A stretch of 64,000 nucleotides of DNA from Pseudomonadota bacterium (GTDB taxonomy: Bacteria; Pseudomonadota; Alphaproteobacteria; Rhizobiales; Pleomorphomonadaceae): contig JAEZHI010000019.1 in the NCBI GenBank assembly GCA_023436885.1, forward strand, positions 186,001 to 250,000, written 5' to 3'. The position numbers and the translations under genes were made by a program. Positions 1 through 6,950 of the stretch are shown here, piece after piece (positions within the stretch are counted from its first letter, which is position 1; each line of letters opens with the position of its first letter). A model generated the notes under the pieces. That model worked only from the letters and a program-made list of their open reading frames with translations, was not told the DNA's origin and ran no database searches.

Positions 1-1
1 C

Positions 2-766
2 AACAGCGCTGCCAAGCGCCATATGGATATTCTGGTCAGCGCCAGCCTAGACACAGCCGAGGCAAGCTATCGGCGTCTTGCGCAACGAGGATCGGTTGAC
101 GCCGTCGTCCTTTCCAGCCCTCTTCTGGAGGATTCGCGCGTACCCTTGCTTAACAAGCTCGGCATTCCATGTGTCGTACATGGGCGCACCAAGTCGCTGC
201 TCCCTTATGCCTTTCTCGACATCGATAACGAAGGCGCATTCCGGCAGGCCACGGAGCTCCTGATCGGCCTTGGTCACCGGCGCATTGGCTTGGTGAATGG
301 CGACGCAAGACAGTCTTTCGCGATTGATCGTGAGATAGGTTGGCGCTCAGCCCTGCTTCAAGCCGGCCTTGAAGCGCCCGAGATGCTCAACGGCTCCGAC
401 ATAATGAACGATGAGGCCGGCTACCGTCTGACGGCCAGAATGTTGGCGAGCACAGCTCCTCCAACAGCCATCATATGCTCTAGCGTCTTTTCGGCCGTCG
501 GCGCTTGTCGCGCCATTCGGGACCGTGGGCTTGCCATAGGCTCCGACATTTCGGTCATCGCGCACGACGACGGCATAGCGTCGATCCGGCCGGAAGCCCA
601 CCATCCAGCATTGACCACCACGTTTTCATCGATCCATCGGGCCGGCGAGCGCATCGCCGAGATTGTCGCCGACCTCATGGAGGGCAAAGATCCTGAAAGT
701 TGTCAGGAAATCTGGCCGGTCGACCTGATCTTCCGAGATAGCACGAGACCTCCGGTCAGCGCCTGA
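2..766 (+). CDS. LacI-family transcriptional regulator, 5' end outside window
   Basis: The reading frame is open from base 2, so the N-terminal helix-turn-helix lies upstream of the window and only 254 residues are seen. What remains is the periplasmic-binding-protein-like sensor domain of LacI/GalR regulators. Typical marks are the VDAVVLSSP segment, LGHRRIGLVNGD (start of the second lobe), TAIICSSVFSAVGACRAIRDRGLAIGSD-type helix region and the closing segment with VIAHDD and the LTTTFSSIHRAGERIAE stretch. It should bind a sugar effector and control genes to the left of the window. The following gene is an unrelated stress gene, so its target is probably upstream. Family assignment is firm; the ligand is unknown. 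Confidence 0.85.
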   Translation, partial: NSAAKRHMDILVSASLDTAEASYRRLAQRGSVDAVVLSSPLLEDSRVPLLNKLGIPCVVHGRTKSLLPYAFLDIDNEGAFRQATELLIGLGHRRIGLVNGDARQSFAIDREIGWRSALLQAGLEAPEMLNGSDIMNDEAGYRLTARMLASTAPPTAIICSSVFSAVGACRAIRDRGLAIGSDISVIAHDDGIASIRPEAHHPALTTTFSSIHRAGERIAEIVADLMEGKDPESCQEIWPVDLIFRDSTRPPVSA

Positions 767-1125
767 GAAGCAACTGTCGCGACGGTTGCAAGCGCTATTC
801 TTTCCTCCAGGAACAAGTCGTACTTCTGCCGGTTGTCCCTCCATACGTCGGAGGAGATCCCGGATGGAAAATCGGCTTTTGGCGCATGCGCTTTCCACGT
901 CGCTCGCGACGACCATGGCGCTTCGGTGCGGCAGGCCTATTCAGTTCTCCAGGACGAAAAGCAGCGGATTTGGTGGCGATCCTCGCGCTGGCTCTCGATG
1001 CCGACCAAGATGTCTTCGCCTATCGCAACGCCGTTATCCGAGCGCAGCAAGCGGGCGACATCAATGGCATCGCTCGGTGCGAAGTGTTCACCATCAGACA
1101 CCTACCGAAACGAAGGAAAATCGTC
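767..1125. other. intergenic stretch of 359 bases with one EcfG-like promoter
   Basis: No convincing gene was found. A reading frame in phase with the DUF4142 gene is open from about 886, but it lacks a ribosome binding site and resembles no family I know. The only recognisable element is the GGAAC/GGTT pair at 810-834. Confidence 0.5.
810..834 (+). promoter_or_regulatory. candidate EcfG-type (general stress sigma) promoter
   Basis: GGAAC at 810-814 and GGTT at 831-834 are separated by 16 bases. The alphaproteobacterial EcfG/RpoE2 consensus is GGAAC, 16-17 bases, then CGTT. It lies about 290 bases ahead of the DUF4142 start, which implies a long leader. Two better matches follow within 1.7 kb, which raises the chance that it is real. 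Confidence 0.4.
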
Positions 1126-1668
1126 ATGAAATACTCCCTTTTGAGCGGAGCGCTCTTGGCAGTCGCAGTCTCGGCCAGTCCGATGATGGCTCAAACGACG
1201 CCGCCCCCTCCCCCGGATAGCGCCGTCTCGATTGGTCCCGTCGACCGGGACTCATTTGTCAAAACGGCTTTGAGCTCAAATGACTGGGAAATTCAGTCAA
1301 GCGAGCTGGCCAAGAAGCAAGCCAGCAGCCCCGATATCAAGAGCTTCGCCAGCATGATCATCGATGATCACGTCACGGCCGGTGTAAAGCTCAAGGAAAC
1401 ATTGGACGCAAACAACGAGTCCATGCCGTCAGCTGCGCTGACCTCCAAGCATCAGGATATGCTCGATCAGCTGAAATCAGCCCAGGGCGAGCAATTCGAC
1501 AAACTCTACGTCGATATGCAGACCCAGGCACATGTGGAAGCCATCGCGCTTTTCCGTGGCTACTCGCAATCGGGCGACGACAAGGCTCTGGCCGGATTTG
1601 CTCGCGAAACGCTGCCGACACTGGAGGCGCACCTTGCCCACGTCAAAGAGCTCGGCGGGGCGAAGTAA
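1126..1668 (+). CDS. DUF4142 exported ferritin-like stress protein
   Basis: This 180-residue protein has a Sec signal peptide at about 1-23 (MKYSLL start, hydrophobic core, cleavage near MMAQ), then a proline-rich linker and a helical DUF4142 domain. The start at 1126 is chosen because the mature protein follows a normal signal peptide there and AAGGA sits just upstream; the frame is open further 5' but that part does not look coding. Typical DUF4142 features are the DRDSFVKTALSSNDWEIQSSELA helix, the SFASMIIDDH segment and the C-terminal TLEAHLAHVKEL helix. The function of the family is not known. It is often found among general-stress genes, and the two genes that follow fit that pattern. 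Confidence 0.8.
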   Translation: MKYSLLSGALLAVAVSASPMMAQTTPPPPPDSAVSIGPVDRDSFVKTALSSNDWEIQSSELAKKQASSPDIKSFASMIIDDHVTAGVKLKETLDANNESMPSAALTSKHQDMLDQLKSAQGEQFDKLYVDMQTQAHVEAIALFRGYSQSGDDKALAGFARETLPTLEAHLAHVKELGGAK

Positions 1669-1720
1669 CACCCTCGTCGCTGGCGCGTCGCCCAAGCGAC
1701 CGCCGCCACCCACCGTCTCA

Positions 1721-1746
1721 GGAACTTCTCACGCCTTCCTCGCGTT
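1721..1746 (+). promoter_or_regulatory. EcfG-type promoter of the DUF2934 gene
   Basis: GGAAC at 1721-1725 and CGTT at 1743-1746 with 17 bases between them match the alphaproteobacterial general-stress consensus exactly. The DUF2934 start codon follows 26 bases after the -10 element. Confidence 0.65.
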
Positions 1747-1772
1747 CTCTCGGGAGACAGAAAGGAATGATA

Positions 1773-2063
1773 ATGGAACACGCCGATCGTAATGATGAAA
1801 TTCGAGCCCGCGCCTATCAGCTCTGGGAAGAGGAGGGACGCCCTGAAGGCCGAGCCGAACAACACTGGTTCACGGCAAAGGAGACGCTCGCGGTTGAGGA
1901 AAATCAGGAGAGTACCTATCTCCCGATTGATGAGGGTACGGATCCTGAGCCGATCGAAGCGCTGGAGAATGCCGGGGAGTTCCCGACTCTCACCGATCAA
2001 GGAGACCAGCAAATTCCTCGGCGCCGCAAACGTGGCGAACCAGCTCCGCCGATCAATAACTGA
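1773..2063 (+). CDS. DUF2934 small stress-associated protein
   Basis: This 96-residue acidic protein carries the DUF2934 core in its first 40 residues: IRARAYQLWEEEGRPEG followed by HW and an A-rich end. Two ATGs lie close together, at 1767 and 1773. The second is preferred because AAGGA ends six bases before it, whereas it abuts the first. The C-terminal half is low-complexity, rich in Glu, Asp, Pro and Arg. The molecular role of DUF2934 proteins is unknown; in rhizobia they often belong to the general stress response. The perfect EcfG-type promoter just upstream supports that here. Confidence 0.85.
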   Translation: MEHADRNDEIRARAYQLWEEEGRPEGRAEQHWFTAKETLAVEENQESTYLPIDEGTDPEPIEALENAGEFPTLTDQGDQQIPRRRKRGEPAPPINN

Positions 2064-2106
2064 CCGGCTTTTTGCGCGTCGGGCGCGCCAGTCCATCGGA
2101 AAGTCG

Positions 2107-2385
2107 CTAGAGCTTGGTGACGTTGCCTTGATAATCGAGGCGGACAAGAGCCGGTATGCCATTTAGTCGAGCACTGGCGCGCCACACCCCATCCGTTCCG
2201 AGGACCAGGTTGGCTACATGCGTGTAGCCGGCGCTTTCGAGCCAAGTCTTGGCTTGGCCTTCGGTAAAGCTGTTTTCTCCGACGAGCGGAGCTCCAGTAG
2301 TGGTCGGCTCTTGCACATAAGGCAAGTCGACCACCATGAGGAGAGTGGAGAGCGTCAAACCGCCCGCGGCAGCCATCAGATACAT
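2107..2385 (-). CDS. small membrane-anchored or exported protein with PepSY-like domain
   Basis: This 92-residue protein begins with a hydrophobic segment (residues 2-19, signal peptide or anchor). A domain of about 55 residues follows, with the pattern of PepSY-like proteins: SFTEGQAKTWLESAGYT, a Gly-rich turn, GVWRASA, then VRLDYQGNV at the end. PepSY domains are small alpha/beta modules thought to bind or inhibit partners in the envelope. It converges on the DUF2934 gene and has its own EcfG-type promoter. The family link was made by eye and is moderate. Confidence 0.65.
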   Translation of the reverse strand: MYLMAAAGGLTLSTLLMVVDLPYVQEPTTTGAPLVGENSFTEGQAKTWLESAGYTHVANLVLGTDGVWRASARLNGIPALVRLDYQGNVTKL

Positions 2386-2442
2386 CGCCCTCTCTCCGTT
2401 TCACTTTCCACTGCTATTTAGCGGACGGGACTTGTACGGCCC

Positions 2443-2467
2443 AACGCCCCGAGGGGGTGAATGTTCC
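2443..2467 (-). promoter_or_regulatory. EcfG-type promoter of the PepSY-like gene
   Basis: On the minus strand GGAAC (2467-2463) and CGTT (2446-2443) are 16 bases apart, a full match to the general-stress consensus. The start codon of the PepSY-like gene is 57 bases downstream. Confidence 0.6.
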
Positions 2468-2607
2468 CACTTGTATTGCCGGTATTTTGGCTTCGGCCGG
2501 CCATCTCCAATGACTGCTCCGCCGACGAAATGTGAACATCACTCATCGGCTCTCCTGCTCAGCACCCCCTGGATAACGACTTCCAACGCACTCTGCCGAA
2601 CGGAGGC

Positions 2608-2649
2608 TTGACGACCTTTTCGAGTTAGCTTATTCGTATCAGTAATACG
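2608..2649 (+). promoter_or_regulatory. putative promoter and operator of the LacI regulator
   Basis: TTGACG (2608-2613) and TATTCG (2631-2636), 17 bases apart, could be -35 and -10 elements. A perfect inverted repeat, CGTAT-5-ATACG, at 2635-2649 overlaps the -10 region and ends 31 bases before the start codon. It could be the site through which the LacI protein controls itself and the transporter behind it. Confidence 0.4.
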
Positions 2650-2680
2650 TATAAATAAAACGACGGGCGGAAACCAACCC

Positions 2681-3682
2681 ATGAAGCGTCCCACGCAGAA
2701 GGATGTTGCCAAGCTAGCAGGCGTCTCGCAGGCAGCCGTTTCGATGGTGCTGAGCGGCACCGGTGCCCCGACAATCTCATCCGACACCTGGGCGCGTGTT
2801 ACCGAAGCGGCCAAGGCACTCGGCTACGCCCCTAATCGCTTCGCGCAAGCGCTAAAAACGCGCCGGACAATGACCATCGCCTGCATCGTGCCGGACATCA
2901 CCAATCCCTTCTACCCGGTGCTGATCCGTGGCGTGCAGGCGGTGGCACAGGAAGGCGCGTATGACGTCATCACCGTCAACACGGACGGTGATCCGGCTCG
3001 CGAGCGACATTTCCTGGATTGGGCGCATCAGGGACGGGTTGACGGCGTCATCGGCGTGTTCTTCACCTTGAGGGCGGCCGATTTCCGCTCGCTGGTCGAG
3101 GCTGGCGTTCCTGTCGTGCGCATCGAGTCGGCGCGCAAGAAGGGCGGAGATATCGCCATCGACGACATCTTCGTTGACAGCTATAGCGCCGCCCACGCGG
3201 TTGTGGGCTATCTCCTTCAGCGCGGTCATCGCCGCATCGCCATGTTGGCCGGTACCGGCGGGCCGCAATGCGTGCGGGTCGACGGATATCGCGAGGCCAT
3301 GACTGCTGCCGGCCAGGAAACGTCGGTCACCATTACCGAGGCTTTCAGCGAGGAAGCCGGCTTTACCGCCGCGCAGACCATTCTGGAGAGCGGCTACGAA
3401 CCGACCGCCATCTTTGCCGCCAACGACCTGATGGCCATCGGTGTCATGCGAGCCTTGCGCGATCGACAGCTCCGGATTCCCGAAGACGTCGCCGTGGTCG
3501 GCTTTGATGACATATCGCCGGCCAGCCTGGTGTCACCGCCGCTAACCACCGTAAGCCAGTTCCAGGCCCGAATGGGACAACTGGCGGCCGAGGCGCTGCT
3601 ACAGCGGCTGCGCGGCCTGCGACCACCTCACGGAACAACCGAGGAAGTGCGCTTCCAACTTGTGGAGCGCGCATCAGCCTGA
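2681..3682 (+). CDS. LacI-family regulator of the first sugar ABC operon
   Basis: This 333-residue protein is full length for the family. The N-terminal helix-turn-helix is clear (TQKDVAKLAGVSQAAVSMVLSG, residues 5-26), followed by the hinge helix RFAQALKTRRT. The sensor domain contains VDGVIGVFFT, HRRIAMLAGT and VVGFDDISPA. It sits 132 bases ahead of an ABC importer on the same strand and probably represses it, with the imported sugar as inducer. A hairpin at 3690-3713 lies between it and the binding-protein gene. Confidence 0.9.
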   Translation: MKRPTQKDVAKLAGVSQAAVSMVLSGTGAPTISSDTWARVTEAAKALGYAPNRFAQALKTRRTMTIACIVPDITNPFYPVLIRGVQAVAQEGAYDVITVNTDGDPARERHFLDWAHQGRVDGVIGVFFTLRAADFRSLVEAGVPVVRIESARKKGGDIAIDDIFVDSYSAAHAVVGYLLQRGHRRIAMLAGTGGPQCVRVDGYREAMTAAGQETSVTITEAFSEEAGFTAAQTILESGYEPTAIFAANDLMAIGVMRALRDRQLRIPEDVAVVGFDDISPASLVSPPLTTVSQFQARMGQLAAEALLQRLRGLRPPHGTTEEVRFQLVERASA

Positions 3683-3689
3683 GGAATTG

Positions 3690-3713
3690 GCCGCACGGAG
3701 CGCGTTGTGCGGC
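3690..3713 (+). terminator. hairpin between the LacI gene and the binding-protein gene
   Basis: A 7-base stem (GCCGCAC / GTGCGGC) with a 10-base loop starts 8 bases after the LacI stop codon. There is no T-run, so it is more likely an attenuating or mRNA-stabilising hairpin than a full terminator. Confidence 0.35.
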
Positions 3714-3814
3714 ATGGGGCCGGGCTGCCGGCCGGGAGAGGACCGGATCACGCGATCGGCCAAGTCGAGGAGCAAGCGCGTCGAGCCGGAAAGAACAACA
3801 AAGTGGAGGACACA

Positions 3815-5134
3815 ATGGACAGACGGACATTTCTTGCCGGAAGCTTGGGGGCTTCCCTCGTTCCGCTCATGAGCCGCTTGGCATTTGCCGCCGGCAAGCC
3901 GGTGAGCTGGTGGTATGAGAGCGCCGCGCCGGCGCAGCAGGAGGCCATTTCCAAGGTACTGATCGCGGGCTTCAATGCCGCCCATCCCGACTACAGCCTT
4001 TCGATTGACTACCGCGGCTCCGAGCTCGACAAGCAGATGCGCGTTGCGCTCCTGTCGGGCAATGGTCCGGATGTCGTCTACACCGCCGGCCCAAGTTACG
4101 TGGCGCCGATGGCGCGCGCCGGCCAGCTTCTGGCCCTCGACGACTATGCCGAGAAGCTCGGCTGGAACAAGCGCATCCTGCCGGTCTTCCTGGAAATGGG
4201 CAAATATGACGGCAAGCTTTACGCCGTACCCAAGACCTACGAAACGCTCGGCCTGTTCTACAACAAGGCCGTACTCGAAAAGAACGGCTGGAAGGTTCCG
4301 GCTACCATCCCCGAACTGGAAGCGCTGGCCGACGAGGCGCTCAAGGCCAAGCTCGTTCCCTTCGCGTCCGGCAATGCCGGCTGGCGCGGCAACAACGAGC
4401 ATTACGTCACCATCGTCTTCAACTCGATCGCCGGACCCGAGAATGTCTACAAGGCGCTGAAGGGTGAGATTCCCTGGACGGCAGAGCCCTTCGTGACGGC
4501 CATCAACAAGCTGAACGACTGGTGGCAGAAGGGCTATTTCGGCCCCGACTACTTCTCGCTGGAGACCGAGCAGTTCTTCGCCCAGATGGCCGCTGGTAAG
4601 TCACCCATGCTGCCGAGCGGCACCTGGCACTTCCAATATATCCAGTCCTATTTCAAGGATAAGGCCGACCAGTGCGGCTTTGTTGGCTTCCCGAGCGCCG
4701 AGGGTCTCGGTGGGCCGGTCTATGCGCTGGGTGTCGGCTCAACCCTCTCGATCGCTGCCGCCTCGCAGAACCCAGACGGTGCAGCCGCCGCCATCGACTA
4801 TGTCTTCTCGCCGGAATTCTACAGCGCGATGAACTCCGTCTGGCAGGGAGAATGGAACGCTCCGCTCGAAGACCTGAGCATGGTCAAGATCAGCAATGAA
4901 GTACCGGTCCTCTACGCCGAAACCATGAAGACGCTGGCCGATGCGGTGGGCGACAACAAATACGGCTATACGTCGTGGACCTTCTTGCCGCCGGCCACCG
5001 ACACGCAGCTGATCAACGGCATCGAAGAGGTCTGGCTCGGTCGCTCGACCGTCGCCGATTACCTCGCCCAGATTGACGCGACGTTCCAGCAGGAGAAGGC
5101 GGACGGCAAGGTGCCGGCAGTGCCTTCTCGCTGA
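3815..5134 (+). CDS. sugar ABC transporter substrate-binding protein, Tat-type signal
   Basis: This 439-residue family-1 extracellular solute-binding protein starts at 3815, behind the ribosome site GTGGAGGA. An upstream extension of the frame lacks such a site. The N-terminus MDRRTFLAGSLG is a twin-arginine signal followed by a hydrophobic stretch and an AFAAG cleavage region, so it may be exported folded. Family marks are VSWWYES, SGNGPDVVYTAG, YAVPKTYETLGLFYNK and repeated Trp/Tyr positions typical of sugar sites. It delivers its ligand to the two permeases that follow. The ligand cannot be read from sequence. Confidence 0.9.
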   Translation: MDRRTFLAGSLGASLVPLMSRLAFAAGKPVSWWYESAAPAQQEAISKVLIAGFNAAHPDYSLSIDYRGSELDKQMRVALLSGNGPDVVYTAGPSYVAPMARAGQLLALDDYAEKLGWNKRILPVFLEMGKYDGKLYAVPKTYETLGLFYNKAVLEKNGWKVPATIPELEALADEALKAKLVPFASGNAGWRGNNEHYVTIVFNSIAGPENVYKALKGEIPWTAEPFVTAINKLNDWWQKGYFGPDYFSLETEQFFAQMAAGKSPMLPSGTWHFQYIQSYFKDKADQCGFVGFPSAEGLGGPVYALGVGSTLSIAAASQNPDGAAAAIDYVFSPEFYSAMNSVWQGEWNAPLEDLSMVKISNEVPVLYAETMKTLADAVGDNKYGYTSWTFLPPATDTQLINGIEEVWLGRSTVADYLAQIDATFQQEKADGKVPAVPSR

Positions 5135-5144
5135 CCTCAGGTTC

Positions 5145-5184
5145 GCATCGGGCGGAAACCGGTTTTCCCCTTTCCACTCGATGC
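5145..5184. repeat. rhizobial-type palindromic intergenic element
   Basis: Outer arms GCATCG (5145-5150) and CGATGC (5179-5184) enclose an inner near-palindrome around AACCGGTT. The composition resembles the element at 38927-38970, which shares CGGGCG, AACCGGTT and a CTTT segment. Such palindromes are common in intergenic DNA of Rhizobiales. Confidence 0.45.
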
Positions 5185-5199
5185 TCCAGCACGACGGTT

Positions 5200-5221
5200 G
5201 GAAGCGGCTGAGGCCGCTTCC
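5200..5221 (+). other. intercistronic hairpin between binding protein and permease
   Basis: GAAGCGG (5201-5207) and CCGCTTC (5214-5220) form a perfect stem around a 6-base loop, extended by one more pair. There is no T-run. Hairpins at this point in ABC operons usually protect the abundant binding-protein message and lower permease expression. Confidence 0.5.
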
Positions 5222-5239
5222 GCTCGCCGGAGATTCCGC

Positions 5240-6085
5240 ATGCATCGCCTTTATCTGATCCCGACGTTGCTCATCAACGTCGTCATCATCTTCATTCCCG
5301 CCGTGCTGACCATCGCGCTCGCCTTCTGCCGGTGGGATGGCATCGGCATGCCGGTGTTCATCGGGCTCGCCAACTTCAAGCAGCTCCTGGCCGATCGCGT
5401 CTTCTGGATGGCGCTCGGTAACAATGTCATCTGGACGGCCATCTTCCTGACGGTGCCGATCGCCATGGGTCTGCTCGCCGCAACCATGATGCTGATCGCC
5501 CGCCGCGGCAGTGCCTTCTTCCAGGTCGTCTATTTTCTGCCCATGGTGATCGCCACCGCCATCACCGCCCGCGTCTGGCAGGGCATGATCTATTCGCCGC
5601 TGACCGGCATCGCCGGTCTCGTCACCCGCGTCGGCTTTCCCGTTCCCAATCCGCTGACCCAACCATCGACAGCCCTCTACGGCATCGCCGTGGTCGACCT
5701 CTGGCACTGGTGGGGCTTTCTCTGCGTCATCTTCTTCGCCGCGCTTCGCCAGGTGCCACAGGAACAGATCGAGGCTGCCCGCATCGAAGGGGCGAGCTTC
5801 TGGCAGATGCTGCGCTACGTGCTGCTGCCGGGCATCCGGCCGACCATCACTCTGATGATGATCATGACCATCATCTGGTCCTTCCTGGTGTTCGACTTCG
5901 TCTACATCCTGACCCAGGGCGGTCCGGCCTTCTCAAGCGAGGTGCTGTCGACGCTCGCCTACCGCAGCGCCTTCTATGACCTCGCCGTAGGCAAGGCGGC
6001 GGCCGTCGCCGTGGTGATCAGCCTGTTCGGGCTCGCAACCACCGCCGTCTACATCCGCCTGCAGGCGAAGGAGTTCGACCAATGA
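5240..6085 (+). CDS. sugar ABC transporter permease, MalF/UgpA type
   Basis: This 281-residue inner-membrane protein has about six transmembrane segments. The ATG at 5240 is preferred over a TTG at 5198 because the region before it forms the intercistronic hairpin and a GGAGA site lies just upstream. The cytoplasmic EAA loop, which docks on the ATPase, reads EQIEAARIEGASFWQMLRY with LLPGIRP. It overlaps the next permease by four bases (ATGA), showing translational coupling. Together they form the channel of the importer. Confidence 0.9.
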   Translation: MHRLYLIPTLLINVVIIFIPAVLTIALAFCRWDGIGMPVFIGLANFKQLLADRVFWMALGNNVIWTAIFLTVPIAMGLLAATMMLIARRGSAFFQVVYFLPMVIATAITARVWQGMIYSPLTGIAGLVTRVGFPVPNPLTQPSTALYGIAVVDLWHWWGFLCVIFFAALRQVPQEQIEAARIEGASFWQMLRYVLLPGIRPTITLMMIMTIIWSFLVFDFVYILTQGGPAFSSEVLSTLAYRSAFYDLAVGKAAAVAVVISLFGLATTAVYIRLQAKEFDQ

Positions 6086-6915
6086 GGCTGATCGAAAGCC
6101 GGACGACCTTCGTCCTCACCTACACGGCGCTGGCGATCCTCTTGCTGATCACGCTATTCCCGATTGCCCTTCTGGTGCTCAACTCATTGAAGCCGGCGAC
6201 GCAGATCGTCCAGAGCCCGCTTGCCTGGCCGGAAGTCTACCGCTGGGACAACTTCGTGCGCGCCTGGAACGATGCCCGCTTTGGCACCACCATGCTCAAT
6301 TCGGCAATGCTGGCGACATTGACCATCGTGCTGGTCTGCTCCACCGGTTCGCTCACCGCCTACGTGCTGGCCCGCCGCAAGATCAAGAGCTGGAAGATCG
6401 TCACCTTCTACCTGCTCGCCACGACCACGGCGCCGATCCAACTGTTCCTGTTCCCGCTCTATTTCGGCTTCGCCAAGCTCGGGCTCATCAACAACGTCTT
6501 TGCTGTGTCGCTCATCTATACGGCCATCTATTCGCCCTTCGCCATCATGCTGCTGAGGACCTATTTCCTGGCCGTACCGAAAGAGCTGGAAGAAGCGGCG
6601 CTGATCGATGGCGCCACCCACTGGCAGGTGTTTTCCAAGGTCATGCTGCCGATCGTCTCGCCCGGCATCCTCACCGTGGCTCTGATCATCGGCCTTTATT
6701 CCTGGAACGAGTTCCTGGTCGCCACGACATTCCTGCAACGGACCGACCGGCTCACCGCCGTCGTCTCCTTCTTCCTGCTGTCCGGCCAGTACACCTCCGA
6801 CTGGGGTGAGATCATGGCCGCAGCCCTCATCATCGTGCTGCCGGTGATCGTCCTGTTCATCGCCCTGCAGCGCCGCTTCATCGAAGGCATGGCCGGCGGA
6901 TCGGTCAAAGGCTGA
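6082..6915 (+). CDS. sugar ABC transporter permease, MalG/UgpE type
   Basis: This 277-residue permease partner has about six membrane helices and the EAA loop KELEEAALIDGATHWQVFSK followed by VMLPIVSPG. The C-terminus ends in RRFIEGMAGGSVKG, the usual ending of MalG-type proteins. It is translationally coupled to the preceding permease by a four-base overlap. The next gene follows after 35 bases, so the operon continues. Confidence 0.92.
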   Translation: MRLIESRTTFVLTYTALAILLLITLFPIALLVLNSLKPATQIVQSPLAWPEVYRWDNFVRAWNDARFGTTMLNSAMLATLTIVLVCSTGSLTAYVLARRKIKSWKIVTFYLLATTTAPIQLFLFPLYFGFAKLGLINNVFAVSLIYTAIYSPFAIMLLRTYFLAVPKELEEAALIDGATHWQVFSKVMLPIVSPGILTVALIIGLYSWNEFLVATTFLQRTDRLTAVVSFFLLSGQYTSDWGEIMAAALIIVLPVIVLFIALQRRFIEGMAGGSVKG

Positions 6916-6950
6916 GCCGCGTACCCGCAACACCTACCGGAGAGTTCCTC

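Noticed and set aside
886..1125. N-terminal extension of the DUF4142 protein by 80 residues
   Set aside because: It would bury the signal peptide inside the protein; the start at 1126 has a ribosome site and a normal export signal.
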